Origin: Cinclus cinclus
Taxonomy: Eukaryota; Chordata; Aves; Passeriformes; Cinclidae
Direction: 5' to 3'
DNA: 64,000 bases
NCBI RefSeq assembly: GCF_963662255.1
Contig: NC_085047.1
Location: forward strand, 57,720,006 to 57,784,005
The position numbers and the translations under genes are program-made. How positions within the stretch are numbered: position 1 is the stretch's first letter; each line of letters opens with the position of its first letter. This document shows, in pieces, positions 26,901 through 37,795 of the stretch. A model generated the notes under the pieces. It saw only the letters and a program-made list of their open reading frames with translations, had not been told where the DNA came from and ran no database searches.

Positions 26901-29900
26901 TTCTAAGGAAGAACCCTGATCACACAAAGAATCCCCAATAGCTTTAGCAACTGTGGTAAACACACGGGAAAATGCTTGGCAGAACCCCTCTCTACTCAGA
27001 CAGTAAGGTAGGGGGCCACATCTCCACATCAGTAAATTTTTTCTTGCACTGAATCTTTAATAGGCAGATGAAGAAATGTCTTCATCATCATGATGCTTTT
27101 TCTGCCTCTTGTGTCCATGGGTATCTATTTCAGGCTAGCTGCATCCCAAATGAGATTTTTGTCCCTGCTTCTGTTTGTGTACAACAGCCTCCAAGACTAC
27201 TGCAGAGCCAAGGAATGACTGGCTGCTTTTTCAGCCTCAGATACTGGCTCCATAGGAAGTGGTTCATCATTAGCCTGTGCAGTCTTTAACTCACTAGCTA
27301 AAAGGAATGCTGCTTCTTCTTCTTTTTATTTTCTCCTATAATTTATTACAGTGGGCAAACAACCTCGTTCTTTCCTTCTATCCTCTGCCCAGTTTGCTAG
27401 GGATAAATGAGTATGTACAAAGGCATCCAGTAATGTGGATATAATTCAAGAAATGAATTTTCAGCATTGCACATATGGGTATTTTTGATCCCTGCAAAAA
27501 CTGTGAAATTATTTCCATATTATTTTAGTTTCTTAGTATCAGCTTTCCAGCTTCAGATATTTAAGAAGTTTTTGCTTAAGTCATAAATGCTCTCCTACCG
27601 TAAATTCTGTGCTGGCCTCAAAAATAACAACTATTTTTCATTTCTGGGTTGAGCCTTCTCATGAAGATTGTTTCTGGAACAAAGTGATGAATTATGAGTT
27701 ATAGCTGGAAAGCCTAAAATAAATTCTAACTCAAGTGCAATAGATTATGACTCTTGGAAAATAGGGAAAAGAGGGAAACCTAGGTCATTCAATTAAGGCT
27801 GTTTCAATCTTTTTTTTTTTTTCTTTTTTGGTATCAAAAAACACCATTTTGAAAGCCTACCAGAAAAAAAACCAAGCCTTTGTACAAAGTTCAAGTGTCA
27901 CTCTCCTTCTAAAAGAGCATGTAAGTGAAAGCTGATTAACACCTAATTGACATTAATAGGGCAGAAACTGGAAAACTAAGAGCTGAAGGGTCATCTTGGG
28001 AAAGATTAATGAAGCTAAATGTTGTTTGTAAAACTCAGCTAAACATTTATTGAAGGGAATATAACAATCTACAATCCATGAAGGAAATATTTATTGAAGA
28101 AATAAGAGGACTAGTTCATGCAGATAAATATACATAAATAATAAGATGTGCTCTGTGGATGACAGGCTCTTTTCAGCATAAATTGAGATTTTAATATTTG
28201 TTTTAATTTACAATGGTACTTCTTCAGTTTTAAAGTTTATTTCAGATTACTCCTAATATTCAAAATAGGAAATAAGAGATGCTTCAAAAGTTGTATTCGA
28301 ATGTGTTGTCCTGAAGATGTTGAAACTAGCTTTGTCTAAATCTTTACCCTTTCTCCTAAAAGCACATTTTAGTTAGAGGAGTCTAACTTTCCCATTTTGC
28401 CGTGCCTTTCCCATTTTGTGGTGGCTGTATTTTCTAACAGACTTTTATGTTAAATAGCAATGTAAACTAATGAAGAGGAGTCATCTGAAGTTTGGACTTC
28501 CTAGCCAATATACACACAGTCAGTCCCTTCTTAAGAAGCCATTATTAAAAGAAATTAGAGAAGCATAATTGTACATGGGATAAGACTCTAAACCCCAAAC
28601 TATGTCACTCTGATGAACACATCTACTAGATAAGGAGAGTGCAGAATTATCTTTAACTTCACCAGTCTCATTCAAAGCAAAAAATTGCCACTAACCTAGA
28701 CCATAAAACATTAAGTGAATGCAGGATTGCTCAGAAGACTTTTCTCCAACATCATGGCACCACATTTGTCGCAATGTCATTTATGTTAGCAACATAGAGT
28801 TTGACCACAAGCTACAACATAAACATCAGTATCAGCTCTGCATCTGTGTGTCTGCCATGGCTAGCATGGAGTTATGTGAGCCAGGATGTGTCAGTGCTGA
28901 GGGAACTCATGAATCCGAGCTGCAGGGTAATTGAGGGAACTGAGGAAGATCTAAGTATCAAATACAGCAATAAACATCCACAGGACTAAAGGATCTTCTC
29001 TAAGGAGTTTCTTGATTGACTCACCTTTCATGTCCTGCAGCTTTTTATGGGGATGATATAAAGAAGAAAGCAGAGGGTCAAAATAAAACCATCCACGTGA
29101 CCTGGTTTTCTTTAACGATAGTTTAATGAAGCACTTGCTAAAACCACATATTAAAACTGACTGAAAGTATTTGAGTCACCTGCCACAGTTTTGTTTTCAC
29201 AGCTGAGATTTTTGCGATTCATTCTTGTGCAGGAAAATTAAGCTCACATATTTCTAAGAAGGATAACCAAAGGAAAACAGAAATGTTTTCCTTTAGCTGT
29301 GACATATGCTTCATACTGCTTTAGGACAGAGCTCAGTGCCTCAAAGAGAAATGCTAAGGTACTTATTTCAGACAGCTGTCATCGGAAAAATCACTTTCAA
29401 TTGAAACATCTAACCAGAACTATGATTCACTGCTTAAAAATATTGCAAAAAATTATACATCTTGAAATATAAACATTGTTTTCAGGCTTCCTTATGAAAT
29501 GTGTGTTCAGCTTCATGGTAGGCTCACCCCTCATTTTTATGTTGCAACCTATTTATTTCAGAGGTTTAAGCCTTTGCTACATGTAGAAGGGGAAAGATAA
29601 GAAAAACCCACGGTGGTTAGTAGTTCTGAATTACATATGCACAAGAATAGAGAAAATGAACACTTAGATAAAGTTAATTGTGAAGAGAACTCTCTTAGCT
29701 TAGTCACATACTGATTTTTATCGTGGATCTCTTATCAGCTGCAGGAATCAAACAGAAATCCATGCCACTTCCCTGCTCCCATGACTGTCAGAATTCAGGT
29801 TGCCCTGGAGACATGATGCTGCATTTGTAGAAGGCTAAGAGACAGAACTCAGCCCTGCTGTCCTTTGGAAACCACGCTCCCAAAATTCTTCTCTGGGTCT

Positions 29901-32900
29901 CCTCTCAGCCCTGAGAGCTTGCACACAAAGACAGACAGCCAAATATTTGTAATACGAGATGCTCTTGTAAATTAAACACTTACTAATGAAAGATCAGAGG
30001 GATCGCTTTAAAACATTAATTTCCTATTTCTCTGCATGCCTTTGGGAAATACATAAACATGCTTTTTAGCAGCACAGCCACAGGCACTGTATATTTAAAG
30101 CAAGCACAACAGCAAAATCTCTGTGTCTTATAAAAAGTTGTTACACTGAAAATGTTTAGCAGCATCCTGGATAAAAGAATATACTCGACCAGGACAGTTT
30201 TTAAATTCACATACATATCTATCCAGTCATTAATCTGTAAGCACTGGGTAGTATCTGCTGGAAATGGAAAGTAGAACAAGCCAGCCTCACAGGCAGAGCT
30301 TGCTGTCAGTCTTTGGAGGTATGTAAATCCCTCAGCAGGTCAATACACTATTTCCTCTGTCACATATAGGATTTACTACTCCTGTCAGTACACTGTCCTG
30401 TTAATATGGTTGCACAAGAGGCTGGAGTTCAGGAAGGACTTCGGTACTCAGAGAACAAAAGCTTCACACACATGACATCAAGGCGAGTGCACACGCGCAG
30501 CCTCTCTGGACAGATGAATGCAGATCATCTCCCTCTTTGCATCTCCCAGCAGCAAATTGAACATGGAGTGGAAATGAGGACAGCAGTGAGGGAATCTAGG
30601 AATATTGAGTTCTTTACCATGTAAGCTGGAAAGTAGTAGCTCTTTTGGAAACCTGTAAAATGGGAATGGTTTGGGGGATAGTGATAAAGACCCTGTGCTG
30701 AGAACAGGAAGTTTCACACTGCTGCTGAAAGAAAAAAAAAAAACAAAAAAAACCCACAAGCATACAAAAGAAAGCAGCATTGGTGCTGCTCTGAGCAGAA
30801 TGGCATCTGTGTCTTCCAACCCTCTGTGACCAGATGCACAGTCCTCACAGGGTGACTGTGAGTGGTGCTGGACAGAAATACAATGATGCACAAGAGACAA
30901 GCACAAGGGAAACAACACAAGCAAAGACGACCACTTTGCAATTCCATGATACTGCTGGGGAAATGAGATGCTTTCCTGTAATTGAATGCTTATAATCTGG
31001 GAGGGATTACACATTTTCTGTGCATCAAGATGTGCCCAAATGCTTTGCTGAACATCCAGGCCCATGGCTTCTGAATTTGTAGCCAATCACAAATACAAAA
31101 CTGCCTTGTTCCCATCCTATCTCCTCAGGTTGTCAGTAGAAAGAGATCAGCAGTCACTAATGGAACTGTTCTCTACAAATTCATTAAAAACATCTTTCAT
31201 CTAATTTCCTTAATAGTTTTCACCTGTGCCATACTTGTGGCAATAAAAGGCATGGCTTGGATAAGCATTTCACTAATTATCTCAGGCTTTGATCTATGCT
31301 TCTGAAGTTGCACACTGCTTCCCCAGGCACAAAGCTTTGCTAGAGCTGCCCTCTCCTACTGGAATAGTGAATAAAGCCTTTCTCAGACATGTTTTAATAC
31401 TTAATTCAAGTATATAATGTAAATAAAGAGGCCCATACTGAGAATCTACAATAGCAACAAATGTAAATTGCACAGTAACAACTAAAATAACAATATTCAA
31501 TGTGATCATGTTGTGTGCTCTCCTGAGGGCACATGATTATCATAATTAATAATGTCATTTAATAACAATAATAGGGCAAATGCAGCTTATAAATTCAATG
31601 GATAATAGGTTAATAAATGGGATCTGATAATTTGTTAGGTACCACTGAAAAATTTATGAAGCATTTTAAAGGCTTCTCTAGCAATGGTGAATCAGGGGTG
31701 ATGTGCTTGCCTCCTTCAGTGAGCAACAAGAATGAAAAGTAAATAAACAGAGATGTGAAACAGCCTAGTCTCCTCCTTATCATGCCCTTCCTCCAAACAT
31801 TATTTTTTTAAATACGAGGATTACAATGCCTTTTTAGCAAGGGCTAAACAAGCTATGATTCAGAGCCTAGCCTGATTTCAGACTGAACCTTACAATATTT
31901 TCTTATCAGTTGTGGAGTTTTCCACCTCAGTGATCCATGTACAAAATACTGCTTCCTGTCTTGAAATGTAATGTAAATTAATGTAAAAGAAAACAAGAAC
32001 AATTGTGGTAATGATTTGTCTTTCAAGAGGTGAAGCCATTGGTGTTTCTGCTCATTCTGATATTCTCTCCAGCTTGTACAGCCCTACCATGACCTGCAAA
32101 TAGTATTTTTCTAAACATGAAATCTCTATTGTAATCCTTGAGCAGGTAAGAACAAGACAGGGCTTCCTATCATGTTAATGTGACCCAATACTGTTGAGAA
32201 TTTGAACTGTGGTAAGTAGCATGACTGCAAGGTCTTTCTAGTTACTGCAAGAATAAATGAATGAGTTTAAAACCATCTTTGAGGTGAGATGGGATAACAG
32301 CAGGCACGTGGCCCCCTGTGAAGCTTCAGCTGTCAACTACCTTGCAGAGCCAAGTAACTCAGCTGTTTTTGATGTTCTTGATACACAAGGGAAGAAGGTT
32401 AAGTGAAGGGCACCACTGACAGGCAAGTTTTGACTGAGCTTCAGGTGCAGGGACTGAAAGCTATGTAGTGCTACTGCCCCTATAGCTTCAAGAATACCTT
32501 ACTCACCTTACTGCTATGTCAATCAGTATCGATAAAGTGATACAGTAATCAGGGCAAAGGGACAGAACTAAAAGGTGAAGGTAGGTTGTTGGGTTGGTGT
32601 TTTTAATTAGTGCAGCAAAAATAAGCCTGTCAGTGTCCATGGAATTATACTACCCTATATTTAGAACAAGTCAATAATACATGTAATACATACCATACAC
32701 ACCATTAGCTGGTGTGCAGCAATGTGGTTGGCAACTCTAAACTGAGTACTGTGAGTGTTGCCCCTGTTGGTGGGATCCTGAGCTTCCAGTTTGAAGCCAG
32801 CTGAATGGTGAAAGCAATGGAGGGGCTTTAAAAAGGTAACTGAAAGTTGTCAGTGACTGCAGGGCTACAGCAGCAGAAGAATAATATTTTTGAAGAAGTG

Positions 32901-33173
32901 AGACAGCTAGAAGGAGCATATTATTTTTTATAAATGGTAACAGTCAGAGAACATACTCAGCACCAGGCTCTTCTCTGTGAAACACCATTCACAGGTAAAA
33001 GGAAGTTTTTAAAATATGTCTGTTCTTCCAGAAAGCAAGGAAATTCGGTCAGCTCTGAATCAAAAGGGAAACGGATTATTCCTCAAGCACAGATATTCTA
33101 ATAACTTGGCAGGTGACTGTAGAGGCAAAAGCAGCAGTGGGTGCCGTGTGGTGCTTTGCAAACAGCATGCAAA

Positions 33174-33236
33174 CCATCCATCCATCCATCCATCCATCCA
33201 TCCATCCATCCATCCATCCATCCATCCATCCATCCC
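33174..33236. repeat. (CCAT)n tetranucleotide microsatellite
   Basis: About 15 nearly perfect CCAT units, ending in a CCCTCCA variant. The short frames of alternating Pro-Ser-Ile-His or Met-Asp-Gly-Trp that cross it are artefacts of the repeat. Confidence 0.98.
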
Positions 33237-33586
33237 TCCAGGGTGGAGGAGCAGCGTGAGCGAGCACTGACCTCTAGTGGGCGGAGCAGTCAGAGCGGGG
33301 AAAACTCGCAGAATCCAAAATACCAAGTAAGTCATGTGTGCCGCTGGCCCAAGGCTTGTGCTTGGCAGCTCTGCAAGCCACAATCAGCACAGCTTCTCTG
33401 TTAGCAATCCCCCACTGTCTGCGTGTCAGAAGACATCATGTCTATTGTAAAATCTAGCGGCATTTTTTTTTTGTTAATGGCCAAAAGAAAAACAGTGCAC
33501 ACTTAGAATTTGCTTAGTAAGACGTGTAAGTCCAACTACTGGACAGTAAAATCAACTCGGGATAAATTCCCAGAACTTCTTAGACA

Positions 33587-33592
33587 TTTATT
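33587..33592 (-). terminator. LACC1: Candidate LACC1 polyadenylation signal (AATAAA on minus strand)
   Basis: This is the first canonical AATAAA on the minus strand after the LACC1 stop codon, about 790 nt downstream, and I saw no ATTAAA before it. It would give a 3' UTR of roughly 0.8 kb. No transcript evidence is available here, and downstream sites could be used instead. Confidence 0.5.
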
Positions 33593-34379
33593 GAATAACT
33601 TGGCATTGTTGAGACTGTGTCAATGACATTATCAAAGCATTGCTGTTTAAAGAAAAAAAAATCTTAAGGAGACATGAACCTACACATCATAAATTAAGGA
33701 TTTTAGTCCTACTTTTCCTACAACAAAAAATACAGAATGGTGAGAGAGTTCATATATTTTCAGTGTCTGCCCCAAAGGACCCTGCTTGCTTCTCACTTTT
33801 AAGCTATTTTCCATAGGAAAAGTCCTGTAAATATTCTGGAGTTCTTTAAACTAATCCAAAGAAGAAAATTAATCCCATGAACAAACTTCTGTAAGGCTTC
33901 AGCTGAAACCATAAAAGTTGAGTGTCTCAAACAGGTAACGTGCAATACTGGCTTCCCTGCCTACTTAGTGGCATACTTAGTGTCATTCAGCATTGTCAAC
34001 CAGAAGCTAAGGAAGACTGGTATTTTTTGGGCTTCCACCACCTTAAGATAATGAGATTTCTGGAAAATACTTGGTCAAGGAGGATCCCTAAACCTGGAGC
34101 TTGTATCTGGGTCTTGTAGAAGGATTTTTCCACTGGTGTGGGTTGTCCTTGTTTCCTTTGCATCCTGTCTCACACAAGGATTGCTGACCCCAGACCACAG
34201 GTACTTATTCTTGCCTCAGAAGGGCAAGGAAAGGAACAAGCAGGAGTAGATCAAGACCCATGGATTCTCTGCTGCAAGTCTGTGGAAGAAAGGAGTAAGA
34301 TCTTCTATGAGGACAGCAGATGCCAGACAATGCAGCAGACTTATTATCTAAATGCTGTTCTAGAGTAAGAGATACTGTC

Positions 34380-34554
34380 TCAGTCTTTGATTGATATGAA
34401 GCCAATCTGTGTCCCAAAGTTAGTGCCATCACGAAAGTGAGAGTAAAATTTATCCGGGTGGCATGCAGTACAGAAAGTGATGTTTTGGTTCTGGTCTGTG
34501 ATAGAATCATCTTGGATGTTCTCAGGAAGAATCCCACCTCTCTCAAGAAGAATC
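34380..34554 (-). CDS. LACC1: LACC1 coding exon 5 (stop codon exon)
   Basis: The acceptor is TTTTTTTCCAG|GATTC. The 175 nt including TGA encode [14 protein letters not shown], then [19 protein letters not shown], and end [12 protein letters not shown]. The [16 protein letters not shown] block and the short [11 protein letters not shown] tail are diagnostic of the vertebrate LACC1 C terminus. The open frame reads on across both introns, but splice sites and homology set these limits. Confidence 0.95.
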
Positions 34555-37500
34555 CTGGAAAAAAAGAGTAATAGAAAATATTATTTTTTTGCACATCCTC
34601 ACATTCCCTAAGGCACTATCATTAAGGCAGAATCTTAAGCACCAACTGAACAAACTGTGCCAATATTGTGATTGGAGCTTACATTTCCTTTTAATCTTTC
34701 TTTTTTTTTTTCAGTATTAGACTAAAATAATTACTTTCCTGCAGCCTGTAAAACCACAGTAAGTTTGTACTTCTGTCTACAATTCATAAACTAACAGTAT
34801 AGTATAGTATAGTATAACAAGAAACAATAGCTGAAATAATAGCTGAAATCCAGCAAAAGTGAGCAAATACCATTCATTCAAAAGTATCCTTTCTTGATCT
34901 GCAAATAACTAGAGAGTAATTTCTTAAGAACACTCACCATATTAGTGCTGAATAATACAGTAGCAAAATAAGTATTGGTGATGAATGCGGAATTAATCTT
35001 TTGTTCCCTCAGGAGGCTTACCTCGTTGCTCTTCTGATATCAATGTAAGGACTTGGAGAGTCAAATAGTCTCACACACTTTGGATCAATTCTGTGAAATT
35101 CTTTTGCTGATTCATGAGGAAGTTTATAGCAGCAAGGTCCCACAGATGGGCCCAGCACCACAAGGATATCTTTCACATTACAGCCATATTCAGATACCAT
35201 AGCATTCACTGTGGCCATAGACACTCCTAACAATGTGCCCTTCCATCCTGTGAGAAATGAGAGGTTGAAAAAGAAATTGGTATAAGTTTTATTTTTAATT
35301 TTCTAGCCATTAAAAATATATGTAATTATTAAAGGTATAAGTTAGGAGATGCATTTACACCTAGAATTAAATAATTATATCTAATAATAAATTAGCTTAG
35401 AGCCCCCCCTCCCTCCCTCACACATACACATTAACAGAAATCAGTTTTCTAATATAATTTTGTGGAGATGGAAACTAGAGAGATGTATTTAGATTAGAAT
35501 TCCAGAGTTCTTTTTCCCAAGTGTCCTGGTTTGGGCAATTAGAGCATAACACACAGTTCCTCTGTGCTTGAAGCATTTAAGTGGGAATACAAGAGAAATA
35601 CGTCAGAAATATATTTTTATAATACAGTCAAATGTTATTTTGTTTTAATATTATTTTAGGAAAAAAAAAACAAACCTGAGACTGAAGCTAGAGATATTTT
35701 TTTAACAGACAGAAGCCAAGTTTGCACTTGGGCACTGTTTGGAATAGATATAGGAAAGGCCAGCTCTGGGCTCTTGTATCTCAGTTTGAGTCCCAGGAAA
35801 TCTCTGCATTGCGCAGGGAGTGTAATTCCTACCAGAATGAGCAGCACCACAGGCTCTTCTGACAGGATCAGCAAACAGCACAGGGATACAGTCAGCACCT
35901 GGAGCTGCCAGCGTGACACCCTTCTGATTCGTAACTATTCCATCATAGTTGTCAGGCTCTGTTTTCCCCATAATACACACAGCATTAGCATGATCTACCT
36001 GCCAAAACAAAACCACAACGTGGACAGTGATATGGCTGCAAAACAACCCCACTCTGAGTAGTACAATGTTTTTTTCTTTGACATGAAACACTCTTCTGCA
36101 CTAACTGATTACACATGGAATTCAGGTAAACCCTCATTCAAACGCCATGAAGACATATCAGTAGAAAACCACTATAGAAGCAATGATGCATTTTTCTTTT
36201 AGGAGAAAGTGTTCTGATCATTTATCCAATTATTCTACTTTGTGGCAAGTCAAATATTAGCACAAACTTGGAAGAATCAGTGCTGCTTCTCCATATTGTT
36301 ACAAATGGCTGATAGTTTGGATGGCTATTCATTCCCCCAGATAAGGTGCCAGCACAAATGTTTTAATTGTCCTGCTTATCACAGGTTCTTGCTGACAAAG
36401 GTCAGAATAATGGCTACAATTTAGCCAGTGATACATGAAGGAACATCTGAGCCATTTACTTGAATCCATTGTTTTATAAGATACCTTGACTCTGTGAAAA
36501 GCCTCTGGGTTAAATCCTGCAGCCCTAGCTAGCCGGCGGAGATTTTCTATTACAACAAGTTGTGGGTCTCTCCGCTTGGAGCTGCTGAAGAGATTGCAGG
36601 AGCTTAGAGTTGGTATGTAGGAGATCCCACCTGTCCTTGTGGTGAACCCATGTAAGAAAATATCACCTGGCAAGGCAAGAAAACACAACAAACAATTGCT
36701 TTCAAAACAAGATCAAAACAGCTATTACATGGGTTTATACTGAAGAGACCTGGAATCAGCCAATCAAGTGAAGTATTGCTTTACCTTGGATTTAGCTGTG
36801 GCATTTAAATTTAAGGATTCCTAATTTTCTTCTTGCTCATCATCCTATCACAGTAGGGAGACTGAGACATCAGGCATGTCTGGGGCTGCAGGCCAGCAGA
36901 AACTCTTACCCTGCCTTTCCAAATTATGAGGGTAACTCTTGTATTGTGTAATTTCCACACAGACAGGAGGAGATTTTATGGTCTGCCCTCACTAAACCCA
37001 GGACTGTCTTTCCTCGGATCATGCTCAGGCCTGGAACTGTCTTGCTAGCCTTTTGCTGTATTTCTATTAACACTTCTTCCTCTTATACACATTACACACT
37101 ATTACAACATCATACAGTTACTTGATGCCTGAAGGCATTTCCAAATCTCCCCCATTTTGCAATTCCCTTGAAGAAGTATGCTTGGTAAGTGTTGGTAAAA
37201 ACTATTAGCTGAAACTCTCTTTACCTGGGATCAGGGAAGATCTGAGGATGGTGAGCTCCCCTTTCAGGCTTGGCAGGCTTTCCAAGTACCTCTGAATCTC
37301 ACTTCGGATGAGTGCCACATCCTTTGAAGGAAGCGTTTGCCCTTCATTCTGATGTTCAGATATCTGCAGCTTTTCACAGTCAGACACCACCTGTAAATCC
37401 TCGAATTCAAACTGGTAGACTGCTGTAAAGAGATGGTCTATATATACTTTCATTGAGTCTTTTCTTAAGGTAGGCAGAATAACTTTAATGATGCTCACTT

Positions 37501-37792
37501 GTTTTTCATCCAGTCTCTGTTTGATGGTGTATAAAGCAGCAGCTGTAGTTTGAGCATATACCACCTCCAGTTTTCTCTTCAGACTCTGAAAACTTCTCAG
37601 AGCTGGAAGCAAGAACTCTTGTTCACCTTTCCTTTCACTCCCCTGCTTCTGGCAACACATGACATAAACACATGGAGCATGAATGGAAGAGCACTTCTCA
37701 ATAGCTTCCAGAGTATTGTGCAGTAATCCTTGTATGTTGTTCTGCAAGTTGGTTGGGAGGCTGAACAGATCTATCAGTACTGCTTCCACCAT
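34380..37792 (-). CDS. LACC1: LACC1 (FAMIN), laccase domain-containing purine enzyme, five coding exons
   Basis: Seen: five exons on the minus strand (37225-37792, 36485-36666, 35833-35998, 35022-35247, 34380-34554) with GT-AG borders join in frame to 1317 nt, about 438 residues plus TGA; the human protein is 430. The ATG at 37792 has A at -3 and G at +4. Residues 1-189 are the N-terminal region; the rest is the multicopper polyphenol oxidoreductase (YfiH/DUF152) fold, with HGFTTRTGG near 194, His253, GADC with Cys287, AAHSGWKGT with His304, LGPSVGPCC, and a C-terminal [16 protein letters not shown]. His253, Cys287 and His304 match the human active-site residues 250, 284 and 301 with a constant offset of 3. 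Known of the family: a macrophage enzyme with adenosine deaminase, purine phosphorylase and methylthioadenosine phosphorylase activities, also reported to cleave citrulline to ornithine, affecting fatty-acid oxidation, ROS and NOD2 signalling. No frameshift or internal stop is seen, so the gene looks intact. It is divergent from CCDC122. Confidence 0.97.
34796..34816. repeat. (AGTAT)4 pentanucleotide repeat
   Basis: Four perfect AGTAT units within the interval between the LACC1 exons ending at 34554 and 35022 (last intron). Confidence 0.93.
35022..35247 (-). CDS. LACC1: LACC1 coding exon 4
   Basis: The acceptor is TTTCTCACAG|GATGG and the donor ACGAG|GTAAGC. The 226 nt encode [17 protein letters not shown], then the strongly conserved [13 protein letters not shown], ending in [11 protein letters not shown]. 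It starts one base into a codon and ends two bases into the next. Confidence 0.96.
35833..35998 (-). CDS. LACC1: LACC1 coding exon 3 (active-site His and Cys)
   Basis: The acceptor is TTTTGGCAG|GTAGAT and the donor CATTCTG|GTAGGA. The 166 nt encode [16 protein letters not shown], then [20 protein letters not shown], then [19 protein letters not shown]. It carries three presumed metal or substrate residues, His253, Cys287 and His304. The residue matching human position 254 is Val257. Confidence 0.96.
36485..36666 (-). CDS. LACC1: LACC1 coding exon 2
   Basis: The acceptor is TTGCCAG|GTG and the donor CAAG|GTATCT. The 182 nt encode [13 protein letters not shown], the opening of the laccase-like domain, then [11 protein letters not shown] and [21 protein letters not shown]. 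The phase entering is 1 and the phase leaving is 0, which joins it seamlessly to both neighbours. Confidence 0.95.
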
Positions 37793-37795
37793 CTT
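37225..37795 (-). CDS. LACC1: LACC1 coding exon 1 (start codon exon)
   Basis: The exon begins [15 protein letters not shown] and ends at SSLIPG with the last codon split after its first base; the donor is CCCAG|GTAAAG. Coding part 37225-37792 is 568 nt, 189 codons plus one base. Directly upstream of the ATG, TATCCCAG gives a possible acceptor with the exon starting at 37795, which would make this the second exon of the transcript, after a noncoding first exon; the polypyrimidine tract there is weak. The FEFEDLQV segment near residue 130 is typical of vertebrate LACC1. Confidence 0.93.

Larger units (their letters stand above)
22871..33586. other. Intergenic, no recognisable gene
   Basis: Apart from AT and CCAT microsatellites, I find no exon series. 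Two frames are odd (minus 25633-25857 and minus 30478-31086, discussed under findings) but neither is recognisable. The rest is AT-rich and frame-poor. Confidence 0.55.

Noticed and set aside
33016..33404. Frames encoding Pro-Ser-Ile-His or Met-Asp-Gly-Trp repeats
   Set aside because: These are translations of the (CCAT)n microsatellite.
35521..35545. GTGTCCTGGTTTGGGC, similar to the start of common avian LTR sequences
   Set aside because: Only about 15 bases resemble an LTR start. No matching LTR body, end or target duplication could be seen inside the LACC1 intron.
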